This document shows, piece after piece, positions 14,357 to 19,778 of a DNA stretch of 19,778 nucleotides. The stretch covers positions 1 through 19,778 of the forward strand of contig URSF01000039.1 in NCBI GenBank assembly GCA_900550445.1. The letters run 5' to 3'. Position numbers and translations under genes: made by a program. This stretch comes from an uncultured Rhodospirillaceae bacterium. Lineage in GTDB: Bacteria; Pseudomonadota; Alphaproteobacteria; CAAGCB01; CAG-977. The notes beneath the pieces were generated by a model. That model was not told where the DNA came from and did no database searches. It saw only the letters and a program-made list of their open reading frames with translations. How positions within the stretch are numbered: the first letter of the stretch is position 1; each line of letters opens with the position of its first letter.

Positions 14357-15211
14357 TCAAATCCGCGTATTTAAAATCCACCAGTCCGGGTGATTTTTGC
14401 GTATTCGTTGACAACATAATGATGCGTCTTCGGGCGTGGCAAAAATCCCGAAACAAGTCCCGCCGCTGCCGGACATGCGCGCCAGACGGCATAAAGGATC
14501 TGCCTGCAGCGCTTGCAAAACTTCAAAAACGGACGGTTCGATCTGACAGGCCGCGTCGCTTAAATCATTCCGCCGCGCGGCCAAAGCCCGGATAAAAACG
14601 TCAAAATCCGTCATCTTTTCCGTGAACGGAGCCGGTGCGGAAAAAACAGGTTCGCGCGCCTTAAAAACAGCCGGAGTAAAAACGGGGCGGTTTGGATTGA
14701 CCAGAACCAGAAACAAAACCGGCAATTCAGGTGCGGGCGTTAAAATTTCACCGATTCCGGACACCTGAACGGCTTTTGCCGCCAGACAGGACGGAACGTC
14801 CGCCCCCAGTTCCAACGCGATTTCATGCAGCTGAGCCGCCGGAATCGTCCGATTCCATAATTTCAACAACGCCTTCAGTACTGCCGCCGCGTCCGCTGAT
14901 CCGCCGCCGATGCCGGCCGCCACAGGCAGATTTTTTTCCAGCAGTACGGCCGCCGCCGGTTTTCTGCCGCAGGCGTCGGCCAAAAGACGCGACGCTTTTA
15001 AAACAATATTTTCCCCACCGCCCGGCAAAGCGTCGGCATACGGTCCGCTGACGTCCAATGACAAAGAATCGGATTCACGAACCGTCACGACGTCCCCGTC
15101 CTTAGCAAAAACAAACAGGCTGTCCAGCAAATGATACCCGTCGCCGCGCCGCCCGGTAACGTGCAGATAAAGATTGACTTTGGCAGGCGCCTGAACAGAA
15201 ACAGCCGTCAT
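14357..15211 (-). CDS. ispE: 4-diphosphocytidyl-2-C-methyl-D-erythritol kinase
   Basis: 284 residues, normal for IspE. GHMP-family kinase that phosphorylates the 2-hydroxyl of CDP-methylerythritol with ATP, in the cytosolic MEP route to isoprenoids. Motifs: APAKVNLYLHVTGRRGDGYH (residues 8-27), with the conserved Lys11 and the substrate-binding GYH; the ATP loop PVAAGIGGGSADAAA (96-110); catalytic Asp138 in ELGADVPSCL; and the C-terminal MSGSGGTCFGIF. Its ATG overlaps the last 4 bp of the TPR gene, so it is the second gene of that transcript. Its GC content is higher than that of the island genes. The downstream RND operon has its own promoter between the two genes. Confidence 0.95.
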   Translation of the reverse strand: MTAVSVQAPAKVNLYLHVTGRRGDGYHLLDSLFVFAKDGDVVTVRESDSLSLDVSGPYADALPGGGENIVLKASRLLADACGRKPAAAVLLEKNLPVAAGIGGGSADAAAVLKALLKLWNRTIPAAQLHEIALELGADVPSCLAAKAVQVSGIGEILTPAPELPVLFLVLVNPNRPVFTPAVFKAREPVFSAPAPFTEKMTDFDVFIRALAARRNDLSDAACQIEPSVFEVLQALQADPLCRLARMSGSGGTCFGIFATPEDASLCCQRIRKNHPDWWILNTRI

Positions 15212-16983
15212 TTCGATTTTCCGGATTTTTTTCCCTTTGAATTTTTTCGATCCGGTAAAACGATCTTGTCACCGACGGCATCCAAACCTTTTTCCAGTTT
15301 CATTTCAACACGTTTACGGTCGTTATCGGGAAAATCATCTTTTAATCCCAGCGCTTTTGCCCATTGGAAACGTGCTTCGCGTTTACGCCCGACCCGCCAA
15401 TAAGCATCACCCAGATGATCATTAATAACGGCGCTGCCCGGATCCAAAGCGACGGCGTTTTCCAGAACAATGACGGACTTAGGATAATCCTTTAACAAAT
15501 AATAGGCCCACCCCAGACTGTCGACGATAAAACCTTCGCGCGGAGACAGCAGAGCGGCTCTTTCCAACATTTCTTTGGCCTTTGCGATATTTTTTCCCCG
15601 TTCGATCCAGGAATAGCCCAAATAATTCAGCGTCAACGGTTGATCCGGCGACAAAACCAAGGCCTGCAGCAGATCTTGTTCGGCCAGTTCCCACTGTTTG
15701 TCGCGTTCATACGCCGCCCCTCGGCTGTAAAACAAAACCCAGTGCGACCGATTCGGAACGGGAATACGGTTAATCGCTTCGCTGAGGGCCTCGATCGCCT
15801 GAGGAAATTTCTGAGCAGCGATAAAAATATCGCCCAGTTCCACCCACGGGAAAGCCAGTTCCGGTCGTTTCGCCGCCATTTTACGCAATTGTTTTTCAGC
15901 GCGCGTCAAATTTCCCTGACGTGCATAGATAATCCCCATGCGGATTTGGCTGGCATAGTATGTTTCCGAATTTTCCTTTTCTTCGGCATACAATTTCAGG
16001 GCTTCGTCATAGCGTTCCTGTTTTTCATAAATTTCGCCCAGCAGAACGCGCGCCAAAGACAGCGACGGATCCAGCCCCAACCCGAAACGGATAAAGAACA
16101 ACGATATTTCAGGACTGCCTTTATCGGCCAGACTGCCGGAAATATCAAAGAAAGCCTCCGCCAACCCGGCTTTGGGAGTCGAGATGCTTTTGGGAACTTT
16201 TTTATTTGCCTGCACGGCCCCGGCGGTAAAGAACGTTTCGTCCAGTAAGGGATAAGATTTTGCCCCTTTTCGGTAAGCTTCGACCAAAGCGTTAAACTTT
16301 TTCGTTTCTCCCCGGCGCAGCAGGAAATTGCCGTAAGCCTGCGCCGCGCGTAAAGACAAGCCGCCCGGTTCGCCTAACAAAGCTTCATAATTTTCTTCTG
16401 CCTTTTCATCGTCGTTCCACAAATCATATAACAGGGCGGAATGAAAATAATATAGTGATTCCAACCCTTCTTGATTTAATTTTTCCAACGCTTTCAGCGC
16501 TTTTTTACGGTCGTTCAGCCCGGCCTGAATCCAGACTTCCAGCAGCGGATACAAAAAAGCGTTTTCTTCCTTTGCCGGGAAACTGTCGATCTGCTTTTGC
16601 GCCGCGGCAAAATCGTTTTTGGAAACATGGTAGGCAATCACGACCAAAGAAGCCAGCAAAGAATCCGGCGCGGCCTTTAATTCCGTCAGTGCATACGGAT
16701 AAGCATCGTCAATACGCCCTTCAACCGTCAGCAGCGCGAACATTTCCGACTGTAAAGCCTGATTGCCCGGATCGGCGTTCAAAGCTTCTTTCAAATAACG
16801 AACGGCGGTATCGAAATCCTGATCCTGGCGGGCCTGAAGATATAGCAAATAGCTGCCGACCGCCGCCGGTTTTTCGGATTTTGTTTCGGCCGGAGGCGTA
16901 TCCGGAGCCGCCCCTGTATGATGCGGAACACAGGCGGCCAAGATTAAAATGAACAAAGCATATATTTTGGAATGTACGTGCAT
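15208..16983 (-). CDS. TPR-repeat lipoprotein
   Basis: 591 residues from the ATG at 16983. The open frame extends to a TTG at 17004, but the ATG gives a direct lipoprotein signal (MHVHSKIYALFILILAAC, Cys18). The ribosome site is weak either way (GGGA about 11 nt upstream of the ATG). The mature part is almost wholly tetratricopeptide repeats, for example VGSYLLYLQARQDQDFDTAVRYLKEALNADP near the start and LNYLGYSWIERGKNIAKAKEMLERAALLSP and DSLGWAYYLLKDYPKSVIVLENAVALDP towards the end. A basic tail (KNSKGKKSGKSK) closes it. It is a membrane-anchored, periplasm-facing scaffold of unknown partner. This TPR-ispE pairing with a 4-bp overlap is, from memory, common in Alphaproteobacteria. Function beyond protein binding is unknown. 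Confidence 0.85.
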   Translation of the reverse strand: MHVHSKIYALFILILAACVPHHTGAAPDTPPAETKSEKPAAVGSYLLYLQARQDQDFDTAVRYLKEALNADPGNQALQSEMFALLTVEGRIDDAYPYALTELKAAPDSLLASLVVIAYHVSKNDFAAAQKQIDSFPAKEENAFLYPLLEVWIQAGLNDRKKALKALEKLNQEGLESLYYFHSALLYDLWNDDEKAEENYEALLGEPGGLSLRAAQAYGNFLLRRGETKKFNALVEAYRKGAKSYPLLDETFFTAGAVQANKKVPKSISTPKAGLAEAFFDISGSLADKGSPEISLFFIRFGLGLDPSLSLARVLLGEIYEKQERYDEALKLYAEEKENSETYYASQIRMGIIYARQGNLTRAEKQLRKMAAKRPELAFPWVELGDIFIAAQKFPQAIEALSEAINRIPVPNRSHWVLFYSRGAAYERDKQWELAEQDLLQALVLSPDQPLTLNYLGYSWIERGKNIAKAKEMLERAALLSPREGFIVDSLGWAYYLLKDYPKSVIVLENAVALDPGSAVINDHLGDAYWRVGRKREARFQWAKALGLKDDFPDNDRKRVEMKLEKGLDAVGDKIVLPDRKNSKGKKSGKSK

Positions 16984-17123
16984 GATCAGATTTTTCCCAA
17001 ACAAAGATTTTTTATTGTGTTCTGTTTTCCGTTAAAAATCAAGTCTGTCCTTTGTTTTCAACCCGATTCTTTTTTTAAAGAAAAAGTTTCAATTTACCGC
17101 CGGAAATATGGTACTTTACACTT

Positions 17124-17903
17124 ATGACTGAAAAGACACCGTCCGAACAACTGCTGCAATGGCATATCACCGCCGGCGCCGATGAAACAATCGGTGACGT
17201 GCCCGTGAACCGTTTCGACCTGCCCCGGAAACCACCGCCCGCGGCCGAATCACAGCCGGACGTCTTTGTTCCCGCCGCGCCGCCTGCCCCCGCGCCGTCG
17301 CTGTTTTCGGCGGAATTACAAACGGATACGCTGGCCCGCCGCGCTTCAACGCTGGAAGAATTAAGGGAAATCGTCGCCAACTTTGACGAATGTCCGCTAA
17401 AGGCAACAGCGACCAAAATGGTTTTCGGCGCCGGAAATCCGCAAGCCCGGCTGATGATCATCGGCGAAGCCCCCGGCGCGGAAGAAGACAGACAAGGCCT
17501 GCCTTTTGTCGGGCCCAGCGGGCATCTGCTGGATTTAATGTTAAAATCCATCGGCCTGACCCGTCCGGACGTATATATATCCAATATTCTGCCCTGGCGT
17601 CCGCCCGCCAACAGAAAACCGTCCGAATCCGAAATCGCGCTGTTTACACCGTTTGTCCGCCGGCACATTGCTTTGGTAAAACCGAAAGTTCTGCTGCTGC
17701 TGGGCGGCAGCGCCGTATCCGCCCTGATGCATACGAACGCCGGAATCACCAAAACGCGCGGACGATGGCTGACATATACGGACGAAGATTTAACGATTGA
17801 CGTCATGGCTTCTTTCCACCCGGCTTTTCTGCTGCGCACGCCGGCGCAAAAAAAGCTGTCCTGGCGCGATTTTTTGGCCGTTAAGAAAAACCTGGCCGTA
17901 TGA
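17124..17903 (+). CDS. Uracil-DNA glycosylase, family 4-like, without iron-sulphur cysteines
   Basis: 259 residues. It removes uracil from DNA to start base-excision repair. A Pro/Ala-rich N-terminal extension (about 1-75) precedes the catalytic fold. Motif 1 is GEAPGAEEDRQGLPFVGPSG (114-133) and motif 2 surrounds ASFHPAFLLR (229-238). In family 4, four Cys hold a 4Fe-4S cluster. Here only Cys90 (DECPL) remains: the CRPP position reads PWRPPANR (157-164) and the fourth position reads FTPFVRRHI. Alphaproteobacterial homologues as I remember them also read PWRPPGNR, so this looks like a lineage feature rather than decay. The start is the only ATG near the fold; no clear ribosome site is seen, so it may be nearly leaderless. 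Divergent from the TPR-ispE operon, and tail to tail with the InsA-like gene 19 bp away. Confidence 0.88.
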   Translation: MTEKTPSEQLLQWHITAGADETIGDVPVNRFDLPRKPPPAAESQPDVFVPAAPPAPAPSLFSAELQTDTLARRASTLEELREIVANFDECPLKATATKMVFGAGNPQARLMIIGEAPGAEEDRQGLPFVGPSGHLLDLMLKSIGLTRPDVYISNILPWRPPANRKPSESEIALFTPFVRRHIALVKPKVLLLLGGSAVSALMHTNAGITKTRGRWLTYTDEDLTIDVMASFHPAFLLRTPAQKKLSWRDFLAVKKNLAV

Positions 17904-17922
17904 AATCCGGGCGCAGGAATAA

Positions 17923-18384
17923 TTATGCCGCTTCAGAAGACGTTCGTTTTCTTTTTCTCGGACCGTTCGGATTGTCGACTAGAATTTTGACGCTGCTGCC
18001 GGACGGCAGTTTTGCGGACAAAACAAAGATTTCATGATTTAATTCTTCTTTGTTTAAAGTTTGAAAATATTCCAACACTTTTTTCAGCGTAACACGCTGC
18101 ATGGGATCCATTTTGGGAATCTCGTCCATTTTTTTCGTGTAAAACGCCCTGATCCAACGGGAAACGGTTTGAACGCTGACGCCGACGATTTTGGCAATCA
18201 TGCTCATCGACATACCGGACGCATACAACATGACGGCCGTTCTTTTTTCATGGTCGCTGCGGCCGTGCGGTTTTGTTTTTGTATACTGATATCCGCATTT
18301 TTTGCACTTATAACGCTGAAGCCCGAAAATAAACCCGTTTTTAACCGCTTTTTCGCAGCCGCATCTTAAACATTTCAGTTCCAT
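17923..18384 (-). CDS. Orphan IS1 InsA-like zinc-ribbon/HTH protein
   Basis: 153 residues. The N-terminus has a zinc ribbon with C5-x2-C8 and C27-x2-C30 (KCLRCGC, YKCKKCGYQYT), then an HTH_23-type helix-turn-helix (about 48-85, YASGMSMSMIAKIVGVSVQTVSRWI). This is the arrangement of InsA from IS1 and related transposases. It differs in the C-terminal half (about 90-153), which carries no DDE residues and ends in a basic segment (PNGPRKRKRTSSEAA). Only 19 bp separate its stop from the glycosylase gene, so no transposase frame can follow by frameshift. I see no terminal inverted repeats. It may be a DNA-binding protein derived from a transposon or a cut-down remnant. GGAG and GGA lie upstream of the ATG at 18384. 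The frame is intact. Confidence 0.7.
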   Translation of the reverse strand: MELKCLRCGCEKAVKNGFIFGLQRYKCKKCGYQYTKTKPHGRSDHEKRTAVMLYASGMSMSMIAKIVGVSVQTVSRWIRAFYTKKMDEIPKMDPMQRVTLKKVLEYFQTLNKEELNHEIFVLSAKLPSGSSVKILVDNPNGPRKRKRTSSEAA

Positions 18385-18525
18385 TTTTCCAAGCTCCGCA
18401 AAAAAATTAAACCAATATTTGATATTTTGAAGATCGGCGGGGTAAAATCAAGTAAAAAATTCACGCTTCACTTTATAAATGATTTTTACAAAAAAATTTT
18501 TTCCTGTTATTTTTTATCGGGTTAT

Positions 18526-18536
18526 CCCCCCCCCCC
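18526..18536. repeat. Homopolymer of 11 C
   Basis: Eleven consecutive C in an otherwise AT-rich spacer, 141 bp from the InsA-like start and 266 bp from the membrane-protein start. Long G/C runs are prone to slipped-strand length change. It is too far from either likely promoter for a simple -35/-10 spacing switch, unless an unseen promoter lies beside it. Sequencing error in length is possible. Confidence 0.6.
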
Positions 18537-18740
18537 TGATCTGAAAAAGAGAGCTATTCCAAAGTATTATTAATTATTCAGGAAAAATTGCCGAAGACGG
18601 CATTTTCTTAACCGTAAAGAGATATGAATTATTTTTAATCGTTCACTTTTTACAGAAAAATCAATCAGAAAGCTGTTTTCAGCACAGGAAAAGGATTTTT
18701 TGCGGATAATCATTATAAATGTTAAATATAATAAAAATGC

Positions 18741-18785
18741 TTGCATAAAACAACTTTCGGATACATTATCAAAGAAACGCTTTGA
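18741..18785 (+). promoter_or_regulatory. Promoter and leader repeat of the membrane protein gene
   Basis: TTGCAT (18741-18746) and CATTAT (18764-18769) are 17 nt apart, a fair sigma-70 promoter. At the expected start, TCAAAG (18769-18774) and CTTTGA (18780-18785) form a perfect 6-bp repeat with a 5-nt loop, a possible operator or leader hairpin just before the ribosome site AGGAG (18791-18795). Confidence 0.5.
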
Positions 18786-18802
18786 AATGCAGGAGAACAA
18801 TA

Positions 18803-19525
18803 ATGCGTAAATACTTAAATGCTTTTTGGGTATCTCCGGCAGCAGTTGCCGCTGTACTTTTGTTATCTTATATTACAGCCTTTACATTTTTTTCTGGTCA
18901 TTTGACTGATTTTACAGAAGTATGGGGGCCGACGGACTGGGCGACATACGTTTGTTATCTGATATTATTTTCCGCTTTATTTGTGTACAGAACGGACTTT
19001 CGGACAAAATCCGAAAAAAACGTATGGATAATTTTCTGTTTTTTCGCCGGCGCGGCGTTTTTGCGCGAAGCGGGTATTCAGCATTGGCTGACGTTTACGG
19101 ATTCAACGGCGTTTAAGCTGCGGTTTTTCACCAATCCGAACAATCCGTTTTCTGAAAAGATCATTGCGTTTTTATGTTTGCTCAGTATCAGCGGATTATT
19201 CATTTACACCATGTTTTTGTATTTAATTCCGTCTGTTAAGGGATTTTTTCTGAAAATGCCGGGGTCATGGACGATTATCACCCTGTTATCGACGGGTGCG
19301 GTTTGCAAATTTGTCGACCGTTTGCCCAGCAATTTGAAAAAAGCGGGTATTGTTTTGGATCGCGACGGCACTTTATTCGGCGTTTGTCAGGTCTGTGAAG
19401 AAACAATGGAAATGATGCTGCCTGTTTTGGCAGTCATTGCCCTGATGCAGTTTCATCAGAACAAAAAGCTGTTTTTCCCACATAAAGTCGCACGGCAAAC
19501 GGAACAACTTTCTTTCCGCTACTAA
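18803..19525 (+). CDS. Six-helix integral membrane protein of unknown family
   Basis: 240 residues from the ATG at 18803, chosen for AGGAG 7 nt upstream; an in-frame start at 18782 has no such site. About six hydrophobic helices: SPAAVAAVLLLSYITAFTFF, ATYVCYLILFSALFVYR, VWIIFCFFAGAAFL, IIAFLCLLSISGLFIYTMFLYL, WTIITLLSTGAVC and LPVLAVIALMQF. Charged and polar residues near the membrane borders include FLREAGIQHWLT after helix 3, FVDRLPSNLKKAGI after helix 5 and the acidic EETMEM entering helix 6. These could be functional, but I cannot assign a reaction. The C-terminus is basic and probably cytosolic. It has its own promoter and terminator, so it is a single-gene unit. Confidence 0.75.
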   Translation: MRKYLNAFWVSPAAVAAVLLLSYITAFTFFSGHLTDFTEVWGPTDWATYVCYLILFSALFVYRTDFRTKSEKNVWIIFCFFAGAAFLREAGIQHWLTFTDSTAFKLRFFTNPNNPFSEKIIAFLCLLSISGLFIYTMFLYLIPSVKGFFLKMPGSWTIITLLSTGAVCKFVDRLPSNLKKAGIVLDRDGTLFGVCQVCEETMEMMLPVLAVIALMQFHQNKKLFFPHKVARQTEQLSFRY

Positions 19526-19580
19526 CCGCCGGGCTGCTAGCCGCAGGGGGTACTGGCCGTACGGGCGTTAGTTTTTTTAT
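19522..19580 (+). terminator. GC-rich terminator of the membrane protein gene
   Basis: CTAAC (19522-19526) pairs with GTTAG (19567-19571) and GCC (19528-19530) with GGC (19564-19566), closing a GC-rich internal fold with its own small stems (for example GGCT...AGCC). A run TTTTTTTATTTTC follows. The left arm includes the stop codon of the membrane protein. The stem is longer and more branched than usual. Confidence 0.65.
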
Positions 19581-19582
19581 TT

Positions 19583-19686
19583 TCTTGCCACCGGCACAAT
19601 CTGATCCCCGCCGGGAGGGCGTTATGCCCGTGGCGCTGCCACCCCCGCACGGGTAGTGCTCGCCGGCCGCGCCGCCACCCTACGGG
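19583..19686. other. Strongly GC-rich train of small hairpins
   Basis: Between two terminators lies about 100 bp of very GC-rich sequence, unlike the AT-rich surroundings. It holds successive perfect small stems: GGGC-GTTAT-GCCC (19617-19629), GTGGC-GCT-GCCAC (19630-19642), and CCCG-CA-CGGG (19644-19653), which competes with GCAC-GGGTA-GTGC (19647-19659). No open frame of note and no match to SRP RNA, 6S, tmRNA or RNase P RNA that I can recognise. It could be a small structured RNA, an interspersed palindromic repeat, or an extended terminator region. Confidence 0.4.
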
Positions 19687-19718
19687 AAAGCCCTCTGGAA
19701 CCAGAGGGCTTTTTTTTG
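19687..19718 (+). terminator. Strong intrinsic terminator
   Basis: AAAGCCCTCTGG (19687-19698) and CCAGAGGGCTTT (19701-19712) form a 12-bp stem with T's to 19717. It is strongest on the plus strand, ending any transcript of the GC-rich segment. It also lies 5 bp after the stop of the leftward gene at the edge and has TTT on that side, so it may serve both. Confidence 0.85.
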
Positions 19719-19722
19719 TTAT

Positions 19723-19778
19723 CTATTCAAATTCGATTTTGACACGTTTACCGTAAAAACGAGCCAGACAGAACAATT
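19723..19778 (-). CDS. C-terminal fragment of a leftward gene cut by the right edge
   Basis: On the minus strand the frame entering from the right edge reads LFCLARFYGKRVKIEFE and stops at TAG (19723-19725). The residue pattern (basic strand, Glu/Phe end) looks coding, and a terminator follows directly. Too short to identify. Confidence 0.45.
   Translation of the reverse strand, partial: LFCLARFYGKRVKIEFE

Larger units (their letters stand above)
18385..18802. other. 418-bp divergent intergenic region
   Basis: AT rich, with no convincing gene; the minus-strand frame at 18570-18800 is Phe/Lys/Arg-rich junk without a ribosome site. It contains a run of 11 C (18526-18536), a weak hairpin with A and T tails (TGCC-N6-GGCA, 18589-18602) and the promoter of the membrane protein gene. 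It could carry an unannotated small RNA between the C-run and the hairpin, but I see no direct proof. Confidence 0.4.

Noticed and set aside
17075..17839. 254-codon open frame on the minus strand
   Set aside because: It lies opposite the uracil-DNA glycosylase, whose motifs are clear. Ser/Gly-rich composition without a domain marks it as an antisense shadow of GC-rich coding DNA.
17923..18384. A full insertion sequence
   Set aside because: No DDE domain, no second frame, and no terminal inverted repeats or target duplication were found by eye.
18570..18800. 76-codon minus-strand frame
   Set aside because: It spans the promoter of the membrane protein gene, has no ribosome site, and its composition follows the AT-rich DNA.
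19583..19718. SRP RNA, 6S RNA, tmRNA or RNase P RNA
   Set aside because: None of the conserved cores I know for these RNAs can be found on either strand.
1..19778. CRISPR array
   Set aside because: No regularly spaced direct repeats were seen anywhere in the window.

Overview
The window reads as a piece of an alphaproteobacterial chromosome of moderate GC, possibly from a host-associated or gut lineage. The evidence is indirect. The divergent arrangement of a cluster-less family 4-like uracil-DNA glycosylase, a TPR lipoprotein and ispE (about 14.4-17.9 kb) is one I associate with Alphaproteobacteria. Proteins are Lys/Glu rich with mixed codon use. No rRNA gene or complete tRNA gene is present to settle the taxonomy.

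Left part, 1-5601: the right end of an integrated genomic island. A P4-like tyrosine integrase (4213-5379, minus) lies next to a 57-bp 3' half of a class II tRNA (5545-5601). No 5' half precedes this fragment, but it is followed by what looks like the native tRNA terminator. That is the expected residue of integration into a tRNA gene. The tRNA reads rightward, so the island should extend left and the intact tRNA should lie beyond the left edge. The cargo seen here is a WYL-domain regulator (minus) transcribed divergently from a translationally coupled pair: a large ankyrin-repeat protein and an AT-rich NUMOD4-like/HNH nuclease. A perfect 8-bp inverted repeat brackets the divergent promoter region. 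This WYL / ankyrin / HNH set is the best candidate for an undescribed system, perhaps anti-phage defence or a toxin with its partner. A 463-bp gene-free stretch between the HNH gene and the integrase holds a 17-bp palindrome followed by TGCGCCCTT, which resembles MOBQ-type transfer origins.

Middle, 5614-9285: just outside the attachment site is an Mrr-type (type IV) restriction endonuclease. It converges on, and overlaps by 25 bp, an ArsR/SmtB metal-sensing repressor. Divergent from the repressor are a 72-residue stand-alone HMA metal-binding protein and a Zn/Cd/Pb P1B-type ATPase that lacks its own HMA domain. The shared promoter carries an ArsR-like operator at the predicted transcription start. 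Together they form a metal-efflux cassette, possibly acquired from another phylum.

Right part, 9318-19778: mostly housekeeping genes. These are a short hexapeptide-repeat acetyltransferase; an RND efflux operon (lipoprotein adaptor, then HAE1 pump, no outer-membrane channel gene); a TPR lipoprotein overlapping ispE by 4 bp; a uracil-DNA glycosylase on the opposite strand; an orphan IS1 InsA-like zinc-ribbon/HTH protein; a 418-bp gap with a run of 11 C; an unrecognised six-helix membrane protein; a GC-rich train of hairpins between two terminators; and the last 17 codons of a leftward gene cut by the right edge.

All calls come from reading the sequence and remembered family motifs. No searches were run.
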